From Isoetes taiwanensis (Eukaryota > Streptophyta > Lycopodiopsida > Isoetales > Isoetaceae), in NCBI GenBank assembly GCA_021234155.1, contig JAJEKV010000041.1, forward strand, positions 7,510,917-7,574,916: a stretch of 64,000 bases of DNA, given 5' to 3'. The notes beneath the pieces were generated by a model. That model was not told where the DNA came from and did no database searches. It saw only the letters and a list, made by a program, of their open reading frames with translations. Positions 34,646 to 47,318 of this stretch are shown here, piece by piece. Position 1 is the first letter of the stretch; every line of letters starts with the position of its first letter. Position numbers and translations under genes: made by a program.

Positions 34646-35800
34646 TGCTCTTGGAGCATCTAGCTGAGGGAACCATCAAGGAGGAAGATCTGGAGGATGA
34701 GGAGCTTCAACAACTCTATCCAATTTTGGTAATCAATGCAAGTTCTGAAAAAGAGGTAAGGGAAGTCAAGGTGGGAAAAAACAATGAAGATAGGGTCTTG
34801 TATGTAGGAGACATGTTCAAAGAAGAAGAGAGGGAAGCATTTGTAAGTTTTTTTAACACTTGGAATGATGTTTTTGCTTGGGATTACAAGGAATTGTTAG
34901 GAATAGATAAGAGTGTGTGTGAGTTTGAAATTAAGATAGAAAAATCAAAACTAGTTGTGCAAAAACTTAGAAGAATTAACACTTCTTTGTTAGATCTCAT
35001 TAGGGAAGAACTCTTGAAAATGAAAGATGCTGGAGTCATAAAGGAAATAATCAACCCTGATTGGTTGTCTTGCATTTGTCTGTTGAAAAAAAGAACAAAA
35101 CCATTAGGATATGCATTGATTATAGGGATTTGAACAAAGCAACAATAAAAGACTGTTATCCTTTGCCTTTTCTTGAGGAAGTATTGCAGGCAGTTGCAGG
35201 AAAGGAGGTCTATTCATTCTTGGATGGCTTCTCGGGTTTTAACCAGATCAGTATCAAAGAAGAGGACCAAGCCAAGACATCTTTTGTCACACCTTGGGGG
35301 ACTTTTGCCATGAAAAGAATGCCCTTTGGACTCATGAATGCATCTGCCACATTTCAAAGAGCAATGGACACCATTTTCAAGGATATGGCTCCTAGTTTGT
35401 TCAGAGTTTATTTAGATGATCTTTGTGTCAATACTAAGCTAAAGGATCACATGACATACCTCACATAACTCTGTTCTTTGAGCAGGAAAGGAGAAGTGAG
35501 CTTAAACCCAAGGAAATGCATCTTCTTTTGCTCAAAAGGAGATCTACTTGGGCATGAAGTCTCAGATCAGGGAATTCAGGTGGCAGAAAGCAAGATCCAA
35601 GCCCTTAGGAGCTTAGCACCACCCAAAACTATCAAGCAAGTCAAGAGCTTTCTAGGCATGACAAGCTTCTTAAGGATGTATGTGCCACACTTCTCTCATA
35701 CAGTCTATCCTATTACAAACTTGACCAAAGGAAGGAAGTTCTCAAAAAAAGAAAGCAAGTTCATACCTGTAGAGTGGACAGAAGCATGCCAAGCTTGCTT
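34646..35800 (+). pseudogene. Element C reverse transcriptase
   Basis: Frames 34645-35133, 35061-35468 and 35478-36026 together give the pre-RT segment (VFAWDYKELLGIDK), INPDWLSC, CIDYRDLNKATIKDCYPLPF, YSFLDGFSGFNQISIKEED, MPFGLMNASATFQRAMD, YLDD in FRVYLDDLC, GDLLGHEVSDQGIQVAESK and KSFLGMTSFLRMYVPH. There is a frame shift near 35090 and a stop at 35466. It is a Ty3/gypsy RT and non-functional as it stands. Confidence 0.88.
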
Positions 35801-35859
35801 TGAGGCAGTCATTGAGGCCATATGCAAATCAACCTTGCTGAAGCCACCAAACACATCTG

Positions 35860-36180
35860 AGCCCTTCCAAGCCTACCTGAGTGTGACAAAAAAAGCTGTA
35901 GGCCTTGCTCTGATGCAAGGAGACAATATTGTGACCTTTTCCAGCAAAATATGGTCTGATACTGAAATGAGATATGCCAGACTTGAGAAGAGTGTAGCAG
36001 CTTTGATGTATTTGTTTGACAAATAGGGACACCTGATCCAGAACAGCAAGACTCAAGTGTCCATGAAGCAAAATCCACTGCCCCTGCTCTTTGCAAAGAA
36101 ACCACAGAAAGCCAAACTGTGCAGGTGGGCTTGCAAAGTGCAAAATTATGATATAGACATTCAGGTAACTCACAATTCTA
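35860..36180 (+). pseudogene. Element C degenerate canonical RNase H
   Basis: It follows the RT at the normal gypsy RNase H position: FQAYLSVTKKAVGLALMQGD, VTFSSKIWSDTEMRYARLEK, SVAALMYLFDK, a TAG stop, then GHLIQNSKTQVSMKQNPLPL and the tether-like ACKVQNYDIDIQVTHNSKD. The acids expected at TDAS, TEKE and TDHK are replaced (SVTK, LEKS, MKQN), exactly as in element B. Confidence 0.75.
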
Positions 36181-36219
36181 AGGATCCTAGTTCTTATCTC
36201 ACTGATATTTTGTTTAAGT

Positions 36220-37550
36220 ATGAAGACCTGGAGGATTTAGACAGCATTCACATAGAGGCTACAATTGGCCTACTTGAGGAAGAAGACTGGCAACAAGCTA
36301 TTAGAAACTTTCTTGAAAGGGGAGAACTGCCAAAGAATCAGAGCTCGAGCCAACATAGGAGATTCAAAGACAAGGCCAAGAAGTTTAGGCTAATTGGTGA
36401 TGTTTTGTGCAAGGTGAATAAAGAAGGTGTCTTGCTAAGATGTGTGGACAAGTTTGAAGCAGAATTGGAACTAAAAGCCTGCCATGAGGGTGTATGTGGA
36501 AGTCACTTTGCTGCTGACACAACTGCCAAAAAGATACTTAGATCAGGTTACTATTGGCCCTCAATCTTCAAAGACTGCTTTGAAAACATTAGAAGTTGCC
36601 ACAAGTGCCAAATCTTTGGAAAAAGGATCCTTCAGCCTGCTCCTCTGACAGTCATAACATCTCCAGGACCCTTCCAGGTCTAGGGATTAGACTTTATAGG
36701 TCCTATAGACCCTCCTTCTTCTGCTCATCATGAGTTTATATTGGTAGCTACTGATTATTTTACAAAATGGGCAGAAGCAGTGCCACTGAGACAAGCCAAT
36801 GCCCTGACAACAGCCAGGTTCCTTCATGAAAATATCTGTGCCAGATTTGGCATTCCCCTGAAGCTAATATCGGACAGAGGAATGAAGTGATTGACAACCT
36901 ACTTTGCACCCTCAAGATCAAGCATGCAAAGAGTTCAGCATATTATCCTCAAGGAAATGGTCAGGCAGAGTCAACAAACAAGGTACTTAAGTCAATTCTG
37001 CAAAAAACAGTAAGCATATCCAAAAAAGATTGGCATTTGAGGTTAACTGATGCATTATGGGCCTACAGAACCACCACAAAGCATGCTACTAAGCATACCC
37101 CATTTAGTTTGGTTTATGGCATTGAAGCTGTTCTACCTATAGAGTTAGAGTTGCCTTCTTTAAGAATGGCACATATTATTAACCTCAAAATGGAAGATGC
37201 TTTGCAAGACAGGTTCATTAGGTTGATGCAACTTGAAGAGCACAGGTATGATGCTGAAAATGCAGTCTTATTGAAGAAAGCCAAGGATATGGCAACATTC
37301 AAAGCTGCTCACAGATTACAAGGTACCATAAATAGGAGAACTTGTGCTAAAGTGGAACAAGACCAGAGAAAAGGTTGCAGGAAAGTTTGAGAATTTATGG
37401 GAGGGACCATATGAGGTCATTGATGAGGCTGGCATGGAGTCTTATTGGCTCAAGGACCTCACTGATGGCCAAGAATTGCCAAATCCCTTCAATATCCTTC
37501 TCTTAAAGAGGTACTGGCAACAACATGTTGCCTTGAGTCTATTTGAATAG
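36220..37550 (+). pseudogene. Element C integrase and pol C-terminus
   Basis: The zinc site is HEGVCGSHF with CHKCQ. The core has GLDFIGP, FGIPLKLISDRG and GNGQAESTNKVLKS, giving D, D and E; then LWAYRTTTKHATKHTPFSLV and a chromodomain-free tail ending NPFNILLLKRYWQQHVALSL (stop at about 37548). A TAG replaces Trp in FQV-GLDF (about 36681), and roughly a dozen bases are missing after SDRG near 36883. A frame shift near 37350 separates the tail. Confidence 0.87.
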
Positions 37551-38071
37551 TCCTACTTACAGAAAATTAGGTAGTTGTAGGTTAGATCAGACTTAGCTAG
37601 GCCTAGGTTTACTTCTTTTATGCAACAGTACTTTCCTTACTTCCTAACCATGTGTGCTTCTCAGGAAAACAACAAACAGAGCTTCAAACATGCTTAAACT
37701 AATAGCAGGTCACACACCTTACCATGCAGGTTCACCCTTCAAAACACTCACAAACATATAATCTGCTCAGAGTTGGCCAAAATCCATCACAAGCCCTTTC
37801 CCCATCTCCATTTCCTTCAAAACCAAGTCAAAACTGCCACCATACCTCCCTATGGCAGTCACATTCCTAACAAGATTATCATTTTATCATGCAGGTTCAT
37901 CACTTGATTCATTCATATTCATCTGACCACTCAAACAGCCTTTCTTCCATCACCCTTGCTCCCATACACACACGCCTTCTCCCTAAGCATTGCCAACCAT
38001 TTCCCCACATTGGCAAGCTCCTTTGAAGAACACTACCTCCATTTCACACTCCCTCTATTTGTTTAGCATGA
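37551..38071 (+). other. Element C 3' untranslated segment
   Basis: About 520 bp between the pol stop and the 3' LTR. It lacks the 170-bp tandem units seen in A and B. The last bases before the LTR are GTTTAGCATGA, so the polypurine tract is not obvious. Confidence 0.6.
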
Positions 38072-40637
38072 TGTTACCACATTGTGGCAGCATGTAAGAA
38101 CAACTTCACAAGAAATCACAAGAAGATCAAGATACATGTACAAGACCTTTCTATTTGGAGCTCATTGTTTAGGTATGAAGACAAATCTTAGCACCAAACT
38201 GAAGACCAATGGAGAACATTCAAAGGAGCATTCAAGTTGGCAAAAGGAAGTAAGACTTGAGTCAAAGATTAGAGATAAGATAAGATAAGATGAATTTTTA
38301 CGTCCACGGGAACCCCTAGTCAAAGAGAGAAGACCCCTAGTCAAAGATTGGAAGACCCCCAAAAGAGTATGTTATCTGGTCACCTTTTGAGATTTTTGCA
38401 CTATCTTAGAGTTCTTGGCTCAAGAAGGCATTGCTCACATCCATACTCACACCTCATACCCTTCCTTCATCCCATTCATCATATTTCCATAGCTCAAAGT
38501 CCTTTTCCCTAGGGCAAATCTCACACACCACATATTTCATACTCATGCACCATGTACATCACACACACACTTCATAATCCATCACCATGCACATGAGAAG
38601 TTTGAAAAAGGTCACTCTCTCTCTAAAAAAGAAAAAAGACGAGGAGGGAAGGTCTAAAAATCCATCACATCATTAGTTCAAGATCAAAGTAATGGTCAAA
38701 GACCAAGTCTCAAAGAGCCTAAGTTGACTACCTCGAAAAAAGGCTAGGTCAAGGTCGAAAAGTCACCATTTAGTGCCACCTCACCATCAAAATCATGCAC
38801 ACCTCATCCACATCATCACCAAGTCACCTAACACGTGTCATTCGTACTTTGATACACTTCATCAAGATTTGACCTAGGGAAATTTTCTTTGACACCTTGC
38901 CTTCCACATCACCATGCCACATCATCACCATTGCCAAGTCATCACCCTTATGCCACATCACCTTGTACACCATGGAAAAAGGGCCAAAAAATGAAGTTGG
39001 TTATTTTCAGAATTTGTTTTTTCCACCTGAAAGCTTGTAAAAAAACATGCAAAAAGGTGGTCAAAACTTCTCATTTTGACCACATCTAGCCCTTGATTTA
39101 GGTGTTCTCGGGATGCGCGCCACACTTCATTCTTGCAAAAAATTAGTTTGGTTACCCCCCCAAACCCTACTTCATTTTCTGGCCAACCACATTTCGCCGC
39201 GTGGAAATCCGCCGAGCCTATTTTTTGCTGAACGCCTGTGGGATATTCATCCTGGTTTTTCGTCAAGAACCCTAAATTCATGGCAAGATCCGAAAATGCA
39301 GCCTAACTAACAGGCAAATCATGACCAAGCCGGCCCGATTTAACCTTTTTTGTGCCAAGAATCTCACTAAGAATGGTAAAAACTTCGTTTATTACTGTCA
39401 GACAAGAACAAAGCCACGCAAAAGGGGTTTATTCGAAAAGCGGACATCAATTTGAAAAGAAATCATGGCTACAGCACCTCAACTGACTATTTTACAGGTC
39501 AAGAAAGATTCTAGCAGGCCAGAAAAGGTCAAATCCGATCCGTTTCATCAAGAACCGACCAGAAATTGTTGGGTTTAAGGGATTAATCAGGCTTTAGGAA
39601 TTTTTGAGCACCACAGCGCGTTGAGTGATCAAATCCAGCATCTTATTGATTGGAATGACCTCTGTTTGCCCTGCACTGCCTCCTTGTGTCAGATTTCTTG
39701 AAGATCTGATGCAATAAAGTCTTATATCATCCTTTGAAGTTATGTATTATCTTTGATTCATACATTTCACGAGTTTTCCTATGTTAAATCACTGGGAAAT
39801 TCATTCGTTGTAAACCTTGGAAGCTCCTTTGAATGAAAATTTGAAGTTGGTGAAGAATGTGTGTTGTATTGACCTGAAGTTCAAGTGTTGGTGGCTCCAT
39901 CTATGCTGTAGCAGTGCTTGAGTTTCAACAACAAAAGTATCTATGGTTTGTATAAGTTATCTTAGCTTAAATTTCAATCTAGAGTGCACACTCAATACTA
40001 CATTGTTAAGTTACTGGTAATTCCTTCTAAAATCCAAAAAAATTAGCCAAACATTGTTCACCTACAGCCTGTACCCACCTCTAGCAAGCTATTTCCTTTG
40101 CATAAAAGTCAAAAAATGAGGTTAAGCCTTAACTCAAAGCTTGTTCTCTAGCTCTGTTTCAGACTGTCACAAAAAATCTGCAAAAAATGGCACTTATGCA
40201 CATAACAGCAAACTTTCTGTTGTTTCAACATGATGCACGTGTCCTATAGGTTAGACAGAACAGAGAGTGTCAAAGAAAGAAACTCGAAAAGATTCCTCAC
40301 ATTTTCTCATCTGCAAATTTGAGCTCTCTGCCAGTGTTATTGACCCAATCAGGAGGCATTTTTTCACATAGTTCTGGTCAGCCATTTGCCTCTGACTTTT
40401 GCAAGAGTCTTCCAGAGTCTCATGAGGACCTATTGCAATTGTTCCCATAAAAAAACAACCCTCTCATTTCATTTGGCAATCAAAGTTTGGCAAACAGTTT
40501 TTCTTGTTTAGGGATAGCTTGTTCACAAGCAAACTTGAGCTGATTTGTGCAGAGATTTAGCCACAGATTGGTTGCCTTAAGCAACCTGGAGGTTCTCAAC
40601 TATTGAGGTTGACGGTTTGCCAGGAATACCTTCAACA
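38072..40637 (+). repeat. 3' LTR of element C
   Basis: 2566 bp, aligned with 29661-32124. It is longer through small insertions, notably one around 38270-38320 that includes an (ATAAG)n run, and one near 38530-38565. The terminal palindrome has two changes in its left arm (TGTTACC against TGCTGCC). Confidence 0.92.
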
Positions 40638-40642
40638 AAAAC
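40638..40642. repeat. Target site duplication of element C, right
   Basis: AAAAC directly after the 3' LTR, matching 29656-29660. Confidence 0.85.
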
Positions 40643-41970
40643 CAGCTTTTTCATTTTTTTGGGCCTTAACGGGGTATGAAAATGGTGATGTGGCAACTAG
40701 GCAAGATGAGTTGGCAATGTGAGGATGACATGGCAAGTGGGGTGATGAGGTGTCAAACAACTTGGCTAAGAACATTTTTTCTAGTCACAACATGAGATGA
40801 GGTGGACATGATGTGTATGACATGTGGATGATGATGTGGAGGTGTTGATGATGATGTGGCAAGATGATATGTCACCCTTATGGACCTAACCATTTAAATT
40901 GAGAATTTTTGCGAAGGATGGAATTTCAATGGGGTGACACGTGTATGATGTGACATGGCAATGTAAATGACATGTATGATGACTTGGCCATTTTTGAATG
41001 ATGTCATAGGTCATTTTCAAAGCCAATGCATATAATTTGCATTTTCTAGGCAAATTTTGACTTTTGATTGCTTCCTTTAGGAATTTGCACTTTCTCTCAC
41101 CATTTGACTTCTAGAGAGAGAAATTTGACCTTTGACCATGAATATGACCAAGTCAAGTGGGAATTTGTGCTTTAATGAGATGGTAATGGTATGGTAAGTG
41201 TGTGTGATGTGAGTGACATGTGAAAGAGAAGTTCTGACTAGAAAAAATCTTCTAGGCCAATTTGCCTTAGGAAATGAAAGGTAGGCATGGAACTTGGGGT
41301 TTCATGGGCATGTTTTCATGGCAAAAGATATGGAAGGCTTAAGATGGAAATCATGGAATGTAGTTATGCCAAGAACTACTTCAAGGGGTCTTCAAATCTT
41401 CAAAATTGAGTTGCTTGAATCATCTTCCATGGTATGCTTGTGTGATCCTTGTCGAATGTCCTCACCTTGGTCTTCAAGTCTTCTTTTCAAAATGTGCAAA
41501 GATGCATTGTACTTGTATATCTGTGTTCAAATCAAAGTGTGAGCGTGAGAATAATAGAATGTGTCTTGATCTTCCATGCTGCCATAGCATGGCAGCGTTA
41601 TGCCAAACTAAAAGAACAGGCTGGTCCCCCAGCCTCTTGTTTTGCTTGATGCAAAATGGAATTCCAGCTAACCGCCAATATGGAGGTATGTTTGGCAGCT
41701 CAATGGACCTGCAATGGATTGAAAAAAGATAGTGATGGTAGAGTTCAGTATGATATGAATATGAACATGGAGGCAATTTGCAAATGAACCTACATGGCAA
41801 GTGTGATCATTAGTAAAGAATATGAGCTGCTGAGTATGGAATGAATATCTTAGGGTGCACCTGCATGTGACAAAAGATTTGTTAGCTATAAATATGAAGG
41901 TGAATGAGGGGAAGTGAATGAGTGTGAGATGAATGACTGCAAATCCAGATGCCCCTGCATGGAATTCAGA
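40643..41970 (-). mobile_element. Right part of LTR E plus a piece of its 3' UTR
   Basis: The E LTR resumes at 40643 (compare GGTGACACGTGTATGATG here and in LTR D). It ends at 41597 with TGCTGCCAT-AGC-ATGGCAGC, the family palindrome, last base changed. Next come GCCAAACTAAAAG and the hairpin AGGCTGG-TCC-CCCAGCCT, as in the 3' UTR of element B. E is therefore the 3' end of a minus-strand relative. Homology becomes weak after about 41660 and is lost by about 41970. Confidence 0.65.
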
Positions 41971-43717
41971 GCTTGAGCAATTTTAGTACTTGATTTGAAT
42001 CTTGAATGAGTTGACACCTGCACAAATCTTCTGTTCTTGCATTAGTAGTGAAGACCCTGCATTCAAAGCTTAATTTATGCAAATACTAAAATTTGAAAAC
42101 AAATACTACTTCTTCATTCGTAATATTCATACATCTAGCAGCACTTTATTATTTATCAGCAATCAAGTCAAGTGGGCAACCTGTAAAACTTCAAGCAACA
42201 TTACTAACAGCATTTGTGCTCGTGCCCAATCTTCAGCGTTTTACAGTAGTGCAACACTTTACATACTTCCATTACTTCACAATATGGAGCAGAATTGCAA
42301 GTTAATTTAGCTTCTTTCTTATTATAGGTCATTACTGCCAACCAATGGCAACTCAAACATATAATGAACTGGCCCTCGTCACAACTATGCTTCCAGATTT
42401 TATAATTTGCAGCTTTCAATGTTAGTTCTGAACTTTGACGATCACATTGTGCTGGAATTTGAACGAAGACAAACTCTTGCCAGTTGAGACAAAATTCAAT
42501 CATGAGAGCTGCCATTGAAAATAGAGAACCTAATGATCTTGGAGAGTTTTGAAGGCGTGTTGCTGCATTCTAAATTACCTGATTAGGGTTAGCACCATAT
42601 TAGCAGACAACTGCATTCGCTGCATGTTTGAAACATTTGTATAGATGTACAACCGATGTTAATTGAAGGATTCTGAGCACATTGCTCATCTATTTGACTT
42701 GGTACAAAGTATGCCATTATCTTCTTCACTTACATTGTTTTATGCCATTTATTTTCTATGCTCTTGTACTCTGGCAACTAGACACATTCAGAATGGCATT
42801 CGTCATTCATAATACAAGGTGTATTTACATCCAGAAACAAGCGTCTTTCATAAGGCATGGTGTTGAAGCAAGGTATAGCTTCATCTTCTTTACCAGAATT
42901 GTTTTAATCCATTTGTATTGGATTAAGCCATTTATTTTAATTGCTCTTAATATTTGTGTTGTTTATCTGAGTTTCTTAGCAAAGAAACCTGGGGATGTGC
43001 CATAATGCAAGTAAGTTAATCTCGAAAAAGAAAAATGGAAGATTGGCATTTGAGAAAGTAATTGGTCCATCATCTCGAGGAGACTTCCCATTAGACATGA
43101 CCAACACGAGAGCAGTTCTAGAAACTAGAATACAAGAAGACAATACACTTTAAAGCAGCTTCTCTTTCTTTAACTGTGGACCGTTTCTTCATTTCAAAAT
43201 CATTAGACCAAATTTCGTTGATAAGCATTTGAAGATATCATGCCAGCTCTTGTGTGGCCTTTTGATTGAGTATGCTTAATAGCTGATGCATATTCCAAGA
43301 AAAGCTTTTCTCAAATTATTAAAGTTTAGTTTGTGGAACATTAACAGTTATAAGGAAGGTGGTCAGGCTGACTTTGACATGTTCGAGCTATAGGTTAGTG
43401 TCAAGATTTGAATGGTTCTTGAACATATCTAAATAAAGTAGCCCAAACTTATATAACTTATCCAACAATATGCTTATTCATCAAAGATGACAGCATGGAA
43501 CGTAAAATTGGTAATACTACCAGTTTTTTTAGCATGAACTTGACTAAAAGAAACAGTAAGATTAACCACTAATTCTTTCTTATGGAGTTCTAGATGGATT
43601 GCACTATTATGATGGAAAGAAAAAAACCTCATTTTGTTCTAATGTTTTAGTGAGCTTGCATTCTTTGCATTGCATTATCGACTATAGTTAGACACATTGG
43701 AAATTTCCTCACTTTGT

Positions 43718-43955
43718 TTAGCATTTTTAAATGCTCAAACTAAGACCCAACCATTCTGTTAATTGGTGGAAACTTGATGTGCCTCAATGATGTCAAATTT
43801 TCTTACTAGATTGGGCATATTCCATATGGTTAATTTTGTTAGCAATTTTAAATTCTCAAAATGCTCAAAATAATATAAAAACCTACCATTTTGTTTATTG
43901 GTGAAAAGTTGATGTGCTTCATGACGTCAAATATGCCTACCAAGCTGGCAATTCT
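43718..43955. repeat. Diverged tandem repeat, period about 120 bp
   Basis: Units start (T/G)TTAGCA(A)TTTTAAAT at 43718 and 43838. They share CTCAAA, CCATT(C/T)TGTT(A/T)ATTGGTG, TTGATGTGC(C/T)TCA and GA(T/C)GTCAAAT. Confidence 0.7.
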
Positions 43956-44817
43956 TTCATGATGTCAAAAATCATTACATCTTTCGTAGAATTCTTCAAA
44001 GTTGACGTTGACATACTAAACTAGAAGTAATCTAGGTCGAGGCAATAGACAAATAGATTTGGATATGATTTTTATTTAATATTTTCCAAGTTAACTATCA
44101 ACGTACATGACAAAAATTATAGATGTAAGGATATGATTTTTGAAAAGGTAATCTATAAAATCTACATGGTCCAAAAATGAGAAAATATGGATTTTTAAAG
44201 GAACAACAAAAATAATTTGTACCATATATGCCCAACTAGATGTTCATTAATTTTTCAATTTGATTTTGACGAGAAGCCCAAAGTAATATAGGCATGTCCA
44301 TTCCTTTACCCAAAGTAGAATGAGGTTAAGAAATACTGGAATGAACTCTTCTTTGCTTAGATGCTACTTAAAAGACATAATTTTAAAGCTTTAAAATGAT
44401 AGACAAAAAATGGTCTTTGAGAAAATGGAAGTTGTTTGAGCCAGCCAAATGTGGAATGCAGCTAGCCCTGATAATTGCATCTCACGCTAGAAGGAAGATT
44501 CATGATATCTATTCTGCCATAATAGTTCCTCTCCCTTGTTAAAAAAAGACTACGGGTTTCCAAATTTCATGAGGGAAATGTAAATATATCTAATCTCTAA
44601 ATTCTAACTTATTTGGCTTGATCTCAAGCGGTCTATAAATAGAATATGTTCTGCTTCTTTTGTTCATCATAGAAGCTTGGCATGCCTTTTTCCTTTTTGA
44701 TTTCGTTGCGGGGCTTTATTTTAGCATTGTAACCCCTTATCAGTTGTGACAAAAATAATATATGTCATTTCATAGCTTAATTATTCCTAAGGTAATTTAT
44801 TCATCTATATATGGGAA

Positions 44818-44880
44818 AGGTCTCTTGGCTTATTGGTAAGAGTACTTGCCCTTCAAGATGCAGATGCATGTTCCAATCTT
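44818..44880 (+). other. tRNA-like segment with pol III box A, possible SINE head
   Basis: TGGCTTATTGGTAAGAG fits box A (TRGYNNANNGG), followed about 35 bases later by GTTCCAATC, one change from box B (GTTCRANNC). The middle CTTGCCCTTCAAGATG resembles an anticodon arm, but acceptor ends do not pair, so it is not a working tRNA gene. A tRNA-derived SINE or a tRNA relic are the options. Confidence 0.35.
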
Positions 44881-45394
44881 GATAATTCTTATTTTTTTAA
44901 CTGGCCAATTTTTGCCTCAATTTAGATCCAGTCTAAACCTCGCTCAATTCCTCACTTAAGCTAGAGAAACTATTTAGCTACTTTTATGGGCATATTCCTT
45001 TGGGCATTCGATAACATATGGGGCATAGCTTAAAATTCATTTCTTTACTTTCATGGATTTTTCCAGTTCCTTTGAACTACATGTGGATGGGTGAGGGGAT
45101 TGCCTTTTTCTCTCGGTACATCCCCCAACATGGGTGATAAGGGTTACTGGAGATGTGGAGGTTGTCCGCATGGACACGCGACATGGGCAAGGTGATATAA
45201 TTATCCCAGGTTGTTTGTGCAACACGAGAAGTATACACTCTTCTTTCCTTAAAGAAGACGGATGTCATCCTTGGCATCATTACCATTGATATACAATATT
45301 AATTAAGTCATTCTAATTAATAGAAGTAATAATATTTAGCTATTATCAAAACTTTATCCAAAACATGAGGTCTCAAAGGTTCATATACATCTCA

Positions 45395-47130
45395 TTGCTT
45401 AAATCTGCAAGTGTAATTTATATGTCAAATGCATCCCTGATTTTGGAATTTGGATAGAGGGGTAGTTTCTCTTCAAACCCATTTCCTTTTCCCAAGTAGT
45501 TTCCTCTATGCTTGTAAATTTCCACTTGATTAGATGCTCTCTGCACATCGGCCTCCTTGTAACTACCACAGTCTCTTGATTGGAGTAACTTCTCAAGTTT
45601 GAAAGGGAGTTCCCAATCCTCGATTTCAAGAAGATGGTGTTCCTGCAAAAGAACTAGGAACATAGTGCTTAAGTAAGCAAACATGAAACACTCGAAGGAC
45701 TCTTTTTTAGTGTGGAGGAAGGTCTAGCTCGTGAGCTAAGTTCCCCACTTTCCTTGTTATATGAACAGTCATGCCCATCTTAGTGCTAATCTTCTTTGCT
45801 GTTTGTATCCTGAATGCCATATATTGTCATCTTTCTCAAAATTTCTGTTTGTGCGGTGCTTATTTTCATAAGCATTTTTGGCCTTGCTTGTACCTTAGTT
45901 ATGCATTCTCATACGTCCTTGATGCTAGCTTCCAAGCCTTGGAGCAATTCTTGCATCAATTGTGGTGCCAAGTTACTGGGGCCAAGCATTGGTATCCATA
46001 TGTTCGCATAAATGTTGCCATTTCCATTGCGAAATGCATAGCGCTATTATACTATTAGATAAAGATAATATTCTTACAAATCACGTGTGTTTTACATGTG
46101 CAATCACAACATGTTCTCGAAACCTTGGTTCGATCTTTATGTTTCCATCTAAAGCTACGTAGTCATGTGGAGTTTCGTACCAATAGTGTGGCATAATGCC
46201 TTCCAAAATTACCCTCTAAACATCTTGGCATGCCATGCAACCTGAAAATGTTGATGGCGAATAAAAGTGTTGTTTCCAATGCCACGATTGTTGATTTACA
46301 TCAGATGAAATGTGCTAGCTTTGATAGTGAATCAAAGACTACAAAGGATACTATCATTTCCTTTCCTTGTGGTTGGAAGCTCAACGATGAAATCTAGGGA
46401 GTATATATCCTACTTACGAATTGGTACTTGCAATGGTTGTAGATGTCCTGGACATCTAATTGTCTCATTCTTCACTCGTTTGCATGATACACACTGTTAA
46501 ACATACTTAGTAATAGATCTCTTCATGCCCAGTAAAAAATAGCTTCATTTTAAGGCCACATAAGTTCAATCAAACCATGGGTGTCATGTTGCTAGAGCGT
46601 CGTGCAATTCATAGGAATTTGATTCTTAATCTCCTTATCATTGGGCATGCACAATATACCCTTATAGTACAATCCTTCCTCTAACGTATAACCAACGGTC
46701 AAAATCTTTGATGGTAGTAATGCTTTGAGCTTGTCTTGCATTCCATTGAAAAACCCGTCACTCTCTATTCTTTCTTTGATGGCATCCAATGTATGGTGTT
46801 TAACATAATGCCAAACATTCCACTAGGTGACTTATTCGAGAGATTGCGTCAGTGACGACATTCAACTTGCCCTCTCGAAGGGCAAATATGCTTGCATCAT
46901 TTTTTTTACCACCTTTTTTGCCAACAAATATTCACGTATACATTCACCTATATGATGGCTTGACCATTGGCATCACATCTGCGACTAGCTTAATTTCATA
47001 TTTTACTTCCCTCTGCAAGGGTCAATGAGGATTTTGGGAGTAGATCCTCATACTCGCCAAGAGTTCTTTAATCTCCGACAGAGCTTCTTCTTCTTCTTGG
47101 ATTGCATTCGGTTAGAGTAACACTAAGGTT
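45395..47130 (-). pseudogene. Chromovirus-type Ty3/gypsy pol remnant
   Basis: A much older minus-strand gypsy copy, unrelated to family A-E. In its direction: a pre-RT piece near 47130-46950 (EALSEIKELL and DLLPKSS in different frames), then, after loss of the RT, the integrase zinc region at 46789-46592 (YTLEEGLYYKGILCMPNDKE), the core start near 46500-46200 (CVSCKRVKNETIRCPGHLQP, YSLDFIVELPTTRKGNDSI), a piece ending VFHVCLLKHYVP near 45690, and a chromodomain at about 45620-45450 (REHLIKWKFTSIEETTWEKE). Many stops and shifts. The chromodomain places it with chromoviruses. Confidence 0.7.
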
Positions 47131-47318
47131 AGCTCGAGATGACTGTCTATTGTGTCATTCAAGTTCTCAAACATCAACTTAAGTTCTCTAGTTAGAACCA
47201 AACAAAAGTTTGACCTTTAAAGCAACCCAAAGTATTGAATGCTATCAAAATGAATGAATACATTATGTTCCCTCCCAATAATAAATTCTAAGTTGGACTT
47301 AATCTCAAATCCATTCAC

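Larger units (their letters stand above)
29661..40637 (+). mobile_element. Gypsy element C, complete with two LTRs and target duplication
   Basis: A 10,977-bp plus-strand Ty3/gypsy element. LTRs 29661-32124 and 38072-40637 differ mostly by scattered substitutions and a few short indels, so the insertion is fairly recent. Order: LTR, primer-binding site, gag with three CCHC knuckles, protease, an RNase H before the RT, RT, degenerate RNase H, integrase, a tail without chromodomain, 3' UTR, LTR. It sits inside LTR E with perfect 5-bp duplications (AAAAC). Despite its youth the coding part has at least seven frame breaks or stops and a small integrase deletion, so movement must have relied on proteins from elsewhere or the copy decayed quickly. 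Confidence 0.93.
41971..45394. other. Intergenic region without a recognisable gene
   Basis: AT-rich DNA with short open frames only (the largest, 42204-42515 minus and 42682-43005 plus, have no domain). It contains a diverged tandem repeat at 43718-43955 and a tRNA-like segment near 44818-44880. Nothing else stands out. Confidence 0.5.

Noticed and set aside
44818-44880. Functional tRNA gene
   Set aside because: Acceptor ends do not pair and box B is imperfect.
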